From contig JAJFFH010000019.1 in assembly GCA_021776735.1 (NCBI GenBank), positions 1 through 64,000 on the forward strand: a DNA stretch of 64,000 nt. Reading direction: 5' to 3'. Below are positions 50,203 through 59,227 of the stretch, one piece after another; positions within the stretch are counted from its first letter, which is position 1, and every line of letters begins with the position of its first letter. The position numbers and the translations under genes were made by a program. The notes under the pieces are model-generated. The model was not told the origin of the DNA. It worked only from the letters and a program-made list of their open reading frames with translations, and ran no database searches. Origin of the DNA: Planctomycetota bacterium. GTDB lineage: Bacteria; Planctomycetota; PLA2.

Positions 50203-50709
50203 ATGCCGAAGCGTCCGCGCGTTCGTGCGGTTCCCTGGAAGACAACGACGGCCGAGCGTGTCAAGGGTGCGCTCGGCGAGCTGCCCGCGTATGTCAAGCG
50301 CGCGTTGCGCGTTCAGCGCGCGATCGATGCGCTGTTTTCGACGGCGGAACGACGCTACCGCGACGGGCTGCGCTTCATCACGATCCGACAGCGCGAACTC
50401 GCCGCCGCCAAGGGACGCGGCATCGCGCGAGCCGAGCGCGCGCTCGCCGGAACGGTGGCACGTTTCAACGGGCGTTGGCAGCGTTGGGTCGAGAATCCCG
50501 GTCGGTACATCGCCGTCAACGCCGAGATCGACGGCTACAACGAGTGGTACGCGTTTGAGCGCCAGTGCGCGGTCAAGTACGTTCCGCTCGATTCGATCAA
50601 GAAGGAACAGCGTGCGAGGCTCGGCGCCACAGACCTGCTCGCACGTTTTCCCCTCGTCACTCCCGTACGCCTGCCGGATCCGGACGGCGAGCCGCAAACC
50701 GACTCCTGA
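50203..50709 (+). CDS. Hypothetical helical protein
   Basis: A 168-residue basic protein (MPKRPRVRAVPWKTTTAERVK at the start) with long predicted helices (AERRYRDGLRFITIRQRELAAAK; ARAERALAGTVARFNGRW) and the segment VNAEIDGYNEWYAFERQCAVKYVPLDS. No family is recognised. It follows the VOC-PilZ gene on the same strand by 59 bases and converges with the secretin-like gene. Confidence 0.55.
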   Translation: MPKRPRVRAVPWKTTTAERVKGALGELPAYVKRALRVQRAIDALFSTAERRYRDGLRFITIRQRELAAAKGRGIARAERALAGTVARFNGRWQRWVENPGRYIAVNAEIDGYNEWYAFERQCAVKYVPLDSIKKEQRARLGATDLLARFPLVTPVRLPDPDGEPQTDS

Positions 50710-50774
50710 GCCTGGGCAGGCGTCAGGTGATTGCGGCCCGCCCCCGGGCCCCCTGTTCTGCGGGTGGGCAGTTG

Positions 50775-51893
50775 CTACTTCTGCTTGTCGGACGCGCCCG
50801 GCTGGGGCACGTCGAGAAGCTTGATGAGGTTGCGGATGATCGCCATGTCCGCGCCGGAAGCGGCGACGATCAGCGCGTTGGTTCGCTCGTCGGCGATGAT
50901 TCGGCTCGTCGAGCCCGCGAGTACCTGCGCCAGGGTGTTGGCCAACTGCGTCGCGCGCACATGCCGCGTGTGGATCAGTTCGAGCGAGCGCTCGTCGGGC
51001 CGCGGCTGATCGAGTTGGGCAACCAGTCCCTTGATCCTGGTCAGCTCGTCCTGACGGCAAGAGACAGCCACGGCGTTGCGTGATGCGTACGCAACCACGC
51101 GTATCCCCGCGCGTGTCGAAGGGCGGTAACCGCGTCGGCTGGCCGCGGGGGCCGGCTTCTCCAGCAACTTCGACACCGTCGCCGCGACATCGGCGGCACG
51201 ACCGTGCTTGAGGTCGATCACGGCAAAGATTCCGCGCGTCTCGGCCCGCTCGGCATCCATTGTGCGCACGATACGCGCGATCGAAACGACCGTCGGCGCA
51301 AAGTCCATCACGACGATGCTGTGGGATCCAGGCACCTCGTGGACGCGACCGATGCCGGCCGGACTGACCATCGTGCTCATCGCCGTGCGCAAGGTCGTCA
51401 GGTTCTCGATGTTGGTCACCGGAATCGCGCAGGAGATGTAGTGGCCTTCCCGGTCGGCCCATTTCTCGAGCTGCGCAAACGGCACGTTGGTCGCCCGGTT
51501 CTTGAGGAAGTTGTTCGTCGATCGCGAGTCCATGACCAGGTAGATCTCATAGCCGGAGGGCCCTACCGACACGAGCGTCAGTTCGTAGAACGCGAGAATC
51601 GCGCGATAGGTGTCGAGAAGGCGGGCGCGCGGCACGGTCTTCTCGATCGTCGCGCCGACCTTTTGACCACGAATTCGCTGACCGTTCGGATCGAAGAGGA
51701 TGGCCTCTCCGGTCGCCTCGACCATGGTCTCGAGAACCTCGCGGATTTCCGTGGCTGCGCCAAGCCGGATCGTGACCATGCCGGTCTTGGCCGACTCACC
51801 GTTTCCGGGTTTCTTCGCGCCGGATTCCGGACGCGGCGCTTCCTGCGCGGCGGCAAATGCCGCCAAGCCGAGGATGAAAACTACGGTTCGCAT
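50775..51893 (-). CDS. Secreted protein with secretin N-domains, no secretin pore
   Basis: The 372-residue protein has a signal peptide (MRTVVFILGLAAFAAAQ) after GGAG. Repeated secretin N-type (N0/N1/NolW-like) modules follow, for example ATEIREVLETMVEATGEAILFD, GIFAVIDLKHGRAADVAATVSKLL and LELIHTRHVRATQLANTLAQVL with RIIADERTNALIVAASGADMAIIRNLIKLLD. The beta-barrel part of GspD or PilQ is missing. It could be a periplasmic partner of a type II or type IV pilus machine. The start at 51893 is preferred to ATG 51914. Confidence 0.75.
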   Translation of the reverse strand: MRTVVFILGLAAFAAAQEAPRPESGAKKPGNGESAKTGMVTIRLGAATEIREVLETMVEATGEAILFDPNGQRIRGQKVGATIEKTVPRARLLDTYRAILAFYELTLVSVGPSGYEIYLVMDSRSTNNFLKNRATNVPFAQLEKWADREGHYISCAIPVTNIENLTTLRTAMSTMVSPAGIGRVHEVPGSHSIVVMDFAPTVVSIARIVRTMDAERAETRGIFAVIDLKHGRAADVAATVSKLLEKPAPAASRRGYRPSTRAGIRVVAYASRNAVAVSCRQDELTRIKGLVAQLDQPRPDERSLELIHTRHVRATQLANTLAQVLAGSTSRIIADERTNALIVAASGADMAIIRNLIKLLDVPQPGASDKQK

Positions 51894-51945
51894 ACGTTTG
51901 ATCTCCAGGGTCATTGTAGGGGCCCTCCCCTATGGGACTCTGTCT

Positions 51946-52884
51946 ATGGGACGCTCTAGAGACGCCGTGGCACGCTTTCGTCTTGCACCTCTTTTCGCAT
52001 TGGCCCCATTGTGCGTGCTTCTAGCGGTCACGGCGATCGCGTGCACGGACCAATCGCCCCTGAGGGGCCGGTCGCCAACGGAGGGCCCGTCGCCGTCGCC
52101 GCAGGAGGGTCCGACGCTGCTTCAGGGGGCCCGGGGGATTACTGCGATCGACAAGAACCGCCGCGTCGCCGTCCACGCCAAGGGTGATCGCCCCGCATGG
52201 GCCGACGCCGTCGCCAAACTCGCATGGCGCGACCGGCGCGGACGCCTCGGGCGCGGCACGGCGGTCCTGGTCGCCCCCACCCTCGCGATCACGGCGCAGC
52301 ACTGCGTCAAAGACTGGACCGGGGCCGGCGGAACCCTGCTGTTCGGTTTCGATGGCCTCGCCGGCAAGTGGACCGAACGCCGGCAGGCCAAGACGATCGT
52401 CGCCAAAAGCGCCGCAGGCGACTGGGCCATCGTGCGTTTCGCACCGCCCATCACGACCATCCGCCCGCTCAAGCCGGCGCCGCTGACCGCGCACAAGTAC
52501 GACAAGAAACACATGCTGCTCGCGGGGTACTCGTGCGACAACGGGGCGGGCAAAAACGGGGCGTTGTTGACCTACGACGCCAAGTGCCGGCTCAAGAAGG
52601 TGCGCACCGCTACGGGCCGCCTGCTCACGAACGCGGTGTGCTATCACGGCGCGAGCGGAGGACCCGCATTCATCAAAGCCAAGGACGGCGATGCTTTTTT
52701 GTGGATCGGGATCGTGCAGGCGAATCTCCCACCCCGCAACGAACGCAGCTTCGTGACCTACGCGGTCTACCAAAACATGTACGTAAGAGCGCTCAAGGAC
52801 GCGATCACCCGGGAGAAGGCCCGCCTGAGGGCGGCCGACCTCGCCAAGAAGGCGAAGAAGAAACAGCACGCCGGCGGCGACTGA
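51946..52884 (+). CDS. Trypsin-like serine protease lipoprotein
   Basis: The 312-residue protein has a lipoprotein-like signal (LLAVTAIAC). The S1 catalytic triad is visible: H in APTLAITAQHCV (about residue 113), D in GDWAIVRF (about 151) and S in CYHGASGGPAF (about 233). It should be an active periplasmic or outer-membrane protease. A motif-like GACGGCGATG follows the Ser by about ten codons (KDGDAF). The C-terminal 35 residues are a basic helix. ATG 51946 is chosen for the signal. Confidence 0.82.
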   Translation: MGRSRDAVARFRLAPLFALAPLCVLLAVTAIACTDQSPLRGRSPTEGPSPSPQEGPTLLQGARGITAIDKNRRVAVHAKGDRPAWADAVAKLAWRDRRGRLGRGTAVLVAPTLAITAQHCVKDWTGAGGTLLFGFDGLAGKWTERRQAKTIVAKSAAGDWAIVRFAPPITTIRPLKPAPLTAHKYDKKHMLLAGYSCDNGAGKNGALLTYDAKCRLKKVRTATGRLLTNAVCYHGASGGPAFIKAKDGDAFLWIGIVQANLPPRNERSFVTYAVYQNMYVRALKDAITREKARLRAADLAKKAKKKQHAGGD

Positions 52885-52915
52885 GCTGAGAGGCTAGAGA
52901 ACGCAAAGTGCACGG

Positions 52916-53170
52916 TCATTCACGCCCGCGTCGGCGCGCGGCACGCCATGCCAGCAGCCACACGAGGACGGCGATGCCGACGATGATCCCGGCGAAGACG
53001 GTGGCGTTCGGCACCAGCTTCCACACCCCGTAGCAAACCCCCGCTGACGCGAGCCCGAAGAACGCCAGCGGCCGCACGTCCCGCCGCATGAACCAGAACA
53101 AGACCGGGAATCCCGGCGAGATTCGTTCCAAGAACCTCTCGTCGGCGCGTTTTTTTTGGCGCCGGATCAT
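52916..53170 (-). CDS. Small membrane protein
   Basis: An 84-residue protein with two hydrophobic segments (about 34-51 and 57-74) and charged ends (MIRRQKKRADERF; RRRGRE). No family is recognised. It converges with the protease gene and lies upstream of the large gluzincin-like gene end, with a gap of 40 bases. Confidence 0.55.
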   Translation of the reverse strand: MIRRQKKRADERFLERISPGFPVLFWFMRRDVRPLAFFGLASAGVCYGVWKLVPNATVFAGIIVGIAVLVWLLAWRAARRRGRE

Positions 53171-53210
53171 GGACCACCTACCGGGGTACGCTCACCGCTA
53201 TTCGCCCCTC

Positions 53211-56200
53211 TTAATACCCGCGCAGGCGGCGGAGCAGGTTCACGGCGGGGTAGCCGTTCCAGGGGCTGAGCCAGGTGCCTGCGGCGCGGACGATGCCGTG
53301 CTCGTCGACGACCGCCCAGGCCGGGCGAAAACGCAGCTCGTCGGTTGCCTTTTTTGAAGCCGCTTCGTCGTCGAGGTTGCGATCTTTCTTGAGGCGCTTC
53401 GTTTCGCGCTTCAAGACCTCTTCGCGCGCGGTCTTCAGTCGGGGAACACCCGCGTGTTCCATGGTCCCCTTCCAGCGCCCTCCCCCCGCTTCTTCAGATT
53501 CCTTCGCCGGCCCCGAGGTCTTTGAAACCTTGGGCCGCACCGCCACGAGGCGGCCGAGGACTTCGTCGCCGAGGCGACCGCGCCACATGTTCTTGGCCGC
53601 CGTCGTGGGGTCCGTCCGGTGCCCCGCATCGTCGGTGTACACGAGCAGGAGCGTACCGAGCGCCTGCGGCTTGAGGCCCGCGACGCGGCGGCCGGGCCAT
53701 TGCGCGACCGGAAGCGTCACGGGTTGTGAAAAGTCGAGCGGCGCGTCGTGGTCGCCCGATGTCGACGTGCGTCCCGGACCGAGCACGCGATGGCGGCGCA
53801 CCTCCGGTCGCTCGAAGGCGACGAGGCCGCTGCCCAGCCAGAATCCGATGTGGCCTTCGAGATTCACGCCCGGTGTGGTGCGGTGCGTCAAGACGACCTT
53901 GCCGTCGATCTCGACGCGGACGAAGGAACCGCTCACGCGCACGGCGACCAGAAACGACGTCTTCGGGCTGCGAAACGCGACGCGCGTGCCGAGCCGGCCG
54001 ACACCCCCGTCGAACGATCGCAGGTCGTTGATCGATACGCGGATGCTCTTGAAGCCGGCGGTTTGCTCCTTGCGCCCGACCGCGTAGGCCCAGTCGCCGC
54101 CGCCAAGATGCACGACGAGGCCGCGGTCGTGGCGCGTGTGGCCGACGATCAGCGCGCCGGACATGTGCGCGCTCGGAAGCCGGACGCGCGTGCGCAACGT
54201 GTACGTGCCCTGGTAGCGGCGCTTGGTGCGCAAGAACACCTTGCGAACCCCGGCGTCCTTGCGAAAGCCCGTGGTCGTGTCGAGCGGCTTGCGGGTGCCG
54301 ATGACCAGGGAGGTTCCACCGGCGACGTGCCAGTTGCCGGTCTGCTTTTGCGACTCGAACGGCGACCAGTACTCCGCGACCAGGCCCCCGTCCAGGACGC
54401 ACTCGTACGGCGGGCAGTCCGGCGGTTGGGCGTCCTTGCCCTGCGACCTCACGGTGTCTCGAAACAAGAACGGCTTGAGTCCGGCGGCGGTCACCAGGCG
54501 GACGCGGTCGGCCAACGCGGCGCGAGCCGCGCGCGGCCGGGCAGACTCTTTGTTGATGTCTTGCAGCCCCGCAAGCTCGCGCACAACGGGCATGACGGGC
54601 CGTAGCATCGACAGAACGGCCGCGGGCGCGGACTTGCCGTCCCGGTGCCAGAGCCAAGCCGCCGCCGGCTTACCGCGCGCGCGGTGATACGCGGCGACAT
54701 GGCGGCGCTGATCCACGGTCAGTTCGTCCACGAGGCGCGCCCAGGCGAACGCGCGCGCCGCGGAATCGGCTTTCCCGTTGCGTTCAAACCAGAGACCGGC
54801 GGCATACGCGTGGTCCTCGCCGAACGCCGGCTCGTCGCCCCCGTTGCGGCGTCGCCCCCAGTTGCTGCGGTCAAGAATCTCGTTGTCGAACGGCGACCCG
54901 AGCTCCGCGCGGCCTCCCGTGACGATCGCCAGCGCCTGCCGGCTCATCATTGCCTTGCGCGCCGCCGCCTGCTCGATGCGCCATTTCTTTTCCCAGTCGG
55001 TCTGGCCCAGCACGCGGGCGTCGGTCACGAACTTCGCAAAGTCCTTGGCAAAGGTGTCAAAGTCCTTGGCGCGCCCACCCCGCCCGTCGAGCAGGTATTT
55101 CTCGAAACGGGTGAACGGCGGCCAGCCCGGCTTCATGCGAAAGCTCTTGAGATACGGTTCGACCTGTTTGGCGTATTGCCCGGCGCGGCGGCGCGTCAGG
55201 TAGATCCAGAGCGCATAGCCGGCGGAGTAGTTGTGCCGGTAATCCTCGGGCTGGCCCTCGATCAGCTTGCGCAACGTGTTTTTGTTGTGGTACCCGTCGT
55301 CCCACGCCTTGGAGATGCGGCCGAACGCGGCCACCCGCTCGTCGAGCTTCTCCGCGCGCGCCCACAGCGAACAGGCCGCCGTATGCACCGCGCGCCCTTC
55401 GACCAGCCAGCCCGCCATCAGCGGAAAGACGGCACCGTCGAACCGATGCGTCAGCTCGTGGGTCAGCAGCGACGCGATCGAGCCGCGACCGGTCGCGTGC
55501 ACCGCGATGGTCGTGACGGACCCGCTCTGAAAACCGCCGGCCCACCAAAACGGCGCGCCTTCGGTCTCCAGTTCCGCGCGCGTCGGCGCCACGCGGATCG
55601 TGCCCTGACGTTTCTCGAACGGGTCGCGACCGAACCATGCCGCGAGCCGTGCGTGCTGGTACTCGACGTCCGCGGCGACGATCAGCGTCGTGCGCACGCC
55701 GCAGATCGACTCGATGCGATACCGCTTGTTCGGCGACTCGACGACAGTCGGGTTCGACCAGTCCGCGTGCGCCGCTTCCCACGCGGGCCGGTCCCTCGGC
55801 GCGATCGCCCCGAGCTCGTCGACCGTCATCGGCGCAATCGCGCGGCGGGTGCGGTCGAGCACCTTGCGCGCAGCCGCGTCGAGTTTCGCCAAGCCGCGCA
55901 CCGGCTCCTCACGCCGCTTCGCCTGCGCGCACAGGCCCCGCAGGATCGCCGCCGCGCGCACGTCCTCGGGCGGCTTGGCCCCGCGCATCTCTCGCGCGAG
56001 CGCGTTCAGCAGACCGGACGGGTCCGGGCGACTCTTGTCGATCCCCGCCTGGAACGCCGCTCCGTGCTTGGCCCACAGGACCGGCGCGCCCTCGGTCAGC
56101 ACGCGTCCGAGCGCACGCAGATAAAACGCCTCTTCCGGACTCCGGGTTCGGCGCGCCGCGGACGCCAGACGCTTCATCGCCCCCGCCCGCGCCGCCGCAA

Positions 56201-56600
56201 GGCCCGCGACCGCGCGCAACGGAACCTGCGCGGCGCGCGGGAACTTCGCGGTCTTGGTCTTGCCGCGCACATCGGCCGTCCGCCCGGCGGCGTGATACGA
56301 CCACAGCCACAGGTCGTCGGGCCGCTGTTCGCATAGCGCGAGCAGGTCCGCGAGTACCGCGTGCGAATCCGGCGCGAGCGACAACGCCTCGACGAGTTGC
56401 CGCTCGGCGTCGCCGGGCCGTTCTTTTTGGACGAACCGGCGCGCGAGCGCCCGCAGCCGATCAACCTCTTTCCCGGCAGTGTTGTCCGCGACCGGATCGT
56501 CGGAGACAGCGACCCCCGTCACCAGGACACAGAGCACCAGGACACAGAGCAACAGGACGTAGCGCAACGGGACGGGAAGCAACGTTACACGCCGCGTCAT
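53211..56600 (-). CDS. Large secreted gluzincin-like (HExxH) protein with beta-rich C-terminus
   Basis: The 1129-residue protein begins with a signal peptide (MTRRVTLLPVPLRYVLLLCVLVLCVLVTGV). HELTH (HExxH, about residue 382) is followed by EGRAVH some 20 residues later, as in peptidase MA-like metalloproteases where the Glu is the third zinc ligand. The C-terminal third has a LamG/3-keto-disaccharide-hydrolase-like beta sandwich (VEIDGKVVLTHRTTPGVNLEGHIGFWLGSG) and a thioredoxin-like end (AWAVVDEHGIVRAAGTW). The start ATG 56600 overlaps the upstream symporter stop by four bases. Confidence 0.7.
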   Translation of the reverse strand: MTRRVTLLPVPLRYVLLLCVLVLCVLVTGVAVSDDPVADNTAGKEVDRLRALARRFVQKERPGDAERQLVEALSLAPDSHAVLADLLALCEQRPDDLWLWSYHAAGRTADVRGKTKTAKFPRAAQVPLRAVAGLAAARAGAMKRLASAARRTRSPEEAFYLRALGRVLTEGAPVLWAKHGAAFQAGIDKSRPDPSGLLNALAREMRGAKPPEDVRAAAILRGLCAQAKRREEPVRGLAKLDAAARKVLDRTRRAIAPMTVDELGAIAPRDRPAWEAAHADWSNPTVVESPNKRYRIESICGVRTTLIVAADVEYQHARLAAWFGRDPFEKRQGTIRVAPTRAELETEGAPFWWAGGFQSGSVTTIAVHATGRGSIASLLTHELTHRFDGAVFPLMAGWLVEGRAVHTAACSLWARAEKLDERVAAFGRISKAWDDGYHNKNTLRKLIEGQPEDYRHNYSAGYALWIYLTRRRAGQYAKQVEPYLKSFRMKPGWPPFTRFEKYLLDGRGGRAKDFDTFAKDFAKFVTDARVLGQTDWEKKWRIEQAAARKAMMSRQALAIVTGGRAELGSPFDNEILDRSNWGRRRNGGDEPAFGEDHAYAAGLWFERNGKADSAARAFAWARLVDELTVDQRRHVAAYHRARGKPAAAWLWHRDGKSAPAAVLSMLRPVMPVVRELAGLQDINKESARPRAARAALADRVRLVTAAGLKPFLFRDTVRSQGKDAQPPDCPPYECVLDGGLVAEYWSPFESQKQTGNWHVAGGTSLVIGTRKPLDTTTGFRKDAGVRKVFLRTKRRYQGTYTLRTRVRLPSAHMSGALIVGHTRHDRGLVVHLGGGDWAYAVGRKEQTAGFKSIRVSINDLRSFDGGVGRLGTRVAFRSPKTSFLVAVRVSGSFVRVEIDGKVVLTHRTTPGVNLEGHIGFWLGSGLVAFERPEVRRHRVLGPGRTSTSGDHDAPLDFSQPVTLPVAQWPGRRVAGLKPQALGTLLLVYTDDAGHRTDPTTAAKNMWRGRLGDEVLGRLVAVRPKVSKTSGPAKESEEAGGGRWKGTMEHAGVPRLKTAREEVLKRETKRLKKDRNLDDEAASKKATDELRFRPAWAVVDEHGIVRAAGTWLSPWNGYPAVNLLRRLRGY

Positions 56601-57928
56601 GCCGCCGCCGGAGCCCCTGCACAATCCTCGTCGCCTGGCACCGACCCGGTCAGCCGTGAGATTACGACCGCGCCAACCGAGTCGCCCATCACGTTGGTCG
56701 AGGTGCGGAACATGTCGAGGAACGCATCGACCGCGAAGATGATCGGAATAAACTCCTCGGACAGCCCGACCGCGCCCGCCACAAGCACCATCGTGATCAG
56801 GCCGGCGTCAGGCACGGCGGCGGCGCCGATCGAGGCGAGCACGGCCGTCAGGAAAATGACAATCGTCGTCGTGGCGGTCAGGTCGATCTCGGCCCCGGGC
56901 AGCCCGCCGAAGAGCTGGATCAGGAAAATGATCGCGACGCCTTCATAGAGCGCTGTCCCGTCCATGTTGACGGTCGCGCCGAGCGGCAGCACGAAGTCGC
57001 CGATCTTGCGCGGCACCTTGAGCTCGTCGCGCACGCACTCCATCGTGACCGGCAGGGTCGCGGCACTCGAGCGCGTCGCGAACGCCACCGCCCACGCGCG
57101 CCGGATGCCCTTCAAGAACGCGAAGGGCGATCGTTTCCCGAAGACCCGCACAATCACCAGCAGCACGACGACGTGGCAGCCGATCGCCGCGATAATCGTC
57201 GCCACATACCAGCCGACGGTGGCGAACAGGGACGTGCCGTAGCGCGCGGTCAGAGCCGCGACGAGGCAGAATATGAAGAACGGCGCCCCGGCCATGATCC
57301 ACCCGGTCAGGCGCATGATCGCGGCGTTGATGCCCTGCACCACTGGGATGACGGGCCGCCCCGCCTCGCCGATCGCGATGAGCGCGATCCCGATCAGGAT
57401 GGCGAAGAAAATAATGCCGAGGCTGTTGCGCGTCGAGAGCGCCTCAAACGGATTCTGGATGATGCGCGTGATGTTTTGGCGAATAATCTCGCCGGCCGAC
57501 TTGCCCCCCTTGAGCTTGCTCTCCTTCTCGGCGTACTCCGTGCTCAGCTCCTTTTTCATCTCCGGCCAGCGCGCGCGCAGTCCGTCGCGATCCCCACGCA
57601 TTCCCGGCTGGATCGTCAGCACGAGCAGCAGCCCGATGCCGACGGCGATCGACGTCGTGACGAGGTAGAACACGAGGGTCCGCCACCCGATCTGCCACAG
57701 CTCGCCCGTGGTCGGCAGGCAGACAATGCTGGCAATGATCGAAAAGAAGATCAGCGGCGCCACGATCGCCTTGAGCGCACCGATGAAGATCGTCTTCCCG
57801 AACAGCTCGCTGAACCAGACGAACATGTTGGCATCGGGCTTGACGCCGTTCTCGCCGCCGATCCAAAGCCCGATCCCGGCCCCCGCCGCCATCGCCACAA
57901 AAATCAGGTAGTGCTGCTTTCCGCGCAT
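56597..57928 (-). CDS. Dicarboxylate/amino acid:cation symporter (DAACS family)
   Basis: The 443-residue membrane transporter has the DAACS pattern. ATRSSAATLPVTMECV gives the serine-rich re-entrant loop, and GATVNMDGTALYEG the substrate and sodium site of GltP/DctA relatives. FLDMFRTSTNVMGDS corresponds to the last conserved part. It should import dicarboxylates, glutamate or aspartate with Na+ or H+. An insertion of about 45 residues (108-150, charged) sits between early helices. The downstream protease-like gene is coupled by ATGA. Confidence 0.9.
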   Translation of the reverse strand: MRGKQHYLIFVAMAAGAGIGLWIGGENGVKPDANMFVWFSELFGKTIFIGALKAIVAPLIFFSIIASIVCLPTTGELWQIGWRTLVFYLVTTSIAVGIGLLLVLTIQPGMRGDRDGLRARWPEMKKELSTEYAEKESKLKGGKSAGEIIRQNITRIIQNPFEALSTRNSLGIIFFAILIGIALIAIGEAGRPVIPVVQGINAAIMRLTGWIMAGAPFFIFCLVAALTARYGTSLFATVGWYVATIIAAIGCHVVVLLVIVRVFGKRSPFAFLKGIRRAWAVAFATRSSAATLPVTMECVRDELKVPRKIGDFVLPLGATVNMDGTALYEGVAIIFLIQLFGGLPGAEIDLTATTTIVIFLTAVLASIGAAAVPDAGLITMVLVAGAVGLSEEFIPIIFAVDAFLDMFRTSTNVMGDSVGAVVISRLTGSVPGDEDCAGAPAAA

Positions 57929-58006
57929 TGAGCGCCAAGCCTAGCAGGGCCAGCGTCGTGCGGGGGGGAGAATCGGCCTCGCCCGCGGCGTTAGGATGAC
58001 GCGGAC

Positions 58007-59227
58007 GTGAGCAAACGGACGGCGATGTTTCTGCTGGGCTGCGCGGCGGCGGCCGGGGCCCATCCCGGCCATGTGCCGACGCTGTCGGCCGAGGTCCGGA
58101 TCGGCGACGGCGCCGTGCGCTACACGATCACCGGCAACGTCGGACTCATGCAGGCATGGTTCGGAGCCGAGCCCACGAACGAAACGGCCGCCGCGGTACT
58201 CGACAAGGGCGTCCGCATCGAAATCGACGGCATGCCGGTGGTGGCACGCGTCGAACGCGTCGGCGATCCCGCCCCGGACTCCGGCTTCGACAAGTACCTG
58301 TTTCGCACCGTCGTCGCCGTGTTGCCGTGCACCGCCCCGCCCCAACGTATCGCCACGCGCTGGCGTTGGTTTGAAGGCGCGGACTGGCAGACGCGCGGCA
58401 TCGTGCCCGCCAACATCCGCGCGGGCCCCGCCACGCGTACGATCGAGTTCTCCAAAGACGAGCCCGAATTCGTGTGGCACGCTCCGCGCGCCTCCGACCG
58501 CCCGAAGCTCCGCGCGGTGCCCGGCCCCCGCCCCCCCCTCGCCCGGGTTCCGATGCTTTCCATCGTGTTCGCGCTCGTAGGCCTCGCCGCGTTTCTCGGC
58601 CTCCGCAGCCGCCCGCTCCCCGCACGCGCCGGCCTGCTCCTGGCGCTCTCGTCGTTCTCGATCCTCAGTCGCGACGTCGCCGTATGGACCGTTGAGCGCG
58701 ACGTGCCCGCACTCACCGCGAGCGAGGCGCGCACCGTTTTCGCGGCACTGCACGCGAACGTCTACAGGGCGTTCTCGGCACAGACCGAAGACGGTATCTA
58801 CGAGCTGCTCGAACAGAGCGTGGATCGCGCGCTTCTGGACGGGCTGTACGCCGACATCTACGAGAGCCTCGTCCTGCGCGAGGAGGGCGGCGCGTTCTGC
58901 CGCGTCGAACGCGTCGAACTGATCGACGGCACCGCCACGGTCCAACCCGGCACGGACCGCTTTTCAACGGACTGGCAGTGGCGCGTGCACGCCGCGGTCA
59001 GCCACTACGGCCACACCCATCGCCGCCGCGACCGCTACCACGCGCGCTACACGGTCCGCCACGACGGCCACGCGTGGAGAATCCTCGCCATCGATGTCAT
59101 GGAACGCACCCGCGAGCCCGTCCCGGAAGAAAGCGACGCCGAAGAAGGCAACGAAGGACAGCCCAAGAAAGCAAACGGGCCTGCCAGCGCCGATGCGCGC
59201 TCGGGCGCGAAGGCGGGACGGCGATGA
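58007..59227 (+). CDS. Membrane-anchored first gene of a metal-related ABC operon
   Basis: The 406-residue protein has a signal peptide whose cut would leave HPGHVPTLSAEVRI. This His-rich start and the following beta region recall the N-terminal domain of HupE/UreJ-like metal proteins, though the match is loose. Two membrane segments lie at about 185-225, and a C-terminal NTF2-like or cystatin-like domain has HTHRRRDRYHARYTVRHDGHAW. GTG 58007 is the start; ATG 58025 lies inside the motif ACGGACGGCGATG. It overlaps the ATPase gene by four bases. Confidence 0.6.
   Translation: MSKRTAMFLLGCAAAAGAHPGHVPTLSAEVRIGDGAVRYTITGNVGLMQAWFGAEPTNETAAAVLDKGVRIEIDGMPVVARVERVGDPAPDSGFDKYLFRTVVAVLPCTAPPQRIATRWRWFEGADWQTRGIVPANIRAGPATRTIEFSKDEPEFVWHAPRASDRPKLRAVPGPRPPLARVPMLSIVFALVGLAAFLGLRSRPLPARAGLLLALSSFSILSRDVAVWTVERDVPALTASEARTVFAALHANVYRAFSAQTEDGIYELLEQSVDRALLDGLYADIYESLVLREEGGAFCRVERVELIDGTATVQPGTDRFSTDWQWRVHAAVSHYGHTHRRRDRYHARYTVRHDGHAWRILAIDVMERTREPVPEESDAEEGNEGQPKKANGPASADARSGAKAGRR
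58015..58027 (+). repeat. ACGGACGGCGATG motif copy at an operon start
   Basis: Exact 13-mer followed by TTTC. It lies eight bases after GTG 58007, and its own ATG is an alternative start of the same frame. Confidence 0.7.

Noticed and set aside
7741-52884. All GACGGCGATG matches treated as motif copies
   Set aside because: Shorter matches at 8308, 9329, 50508 and 60014 encode ordinary residues (WDGDAV, KDGDLV, YIAVNA, PIAVQ) and could be chance in GC-rich DNA; only 12-mer or longer matches were counted.
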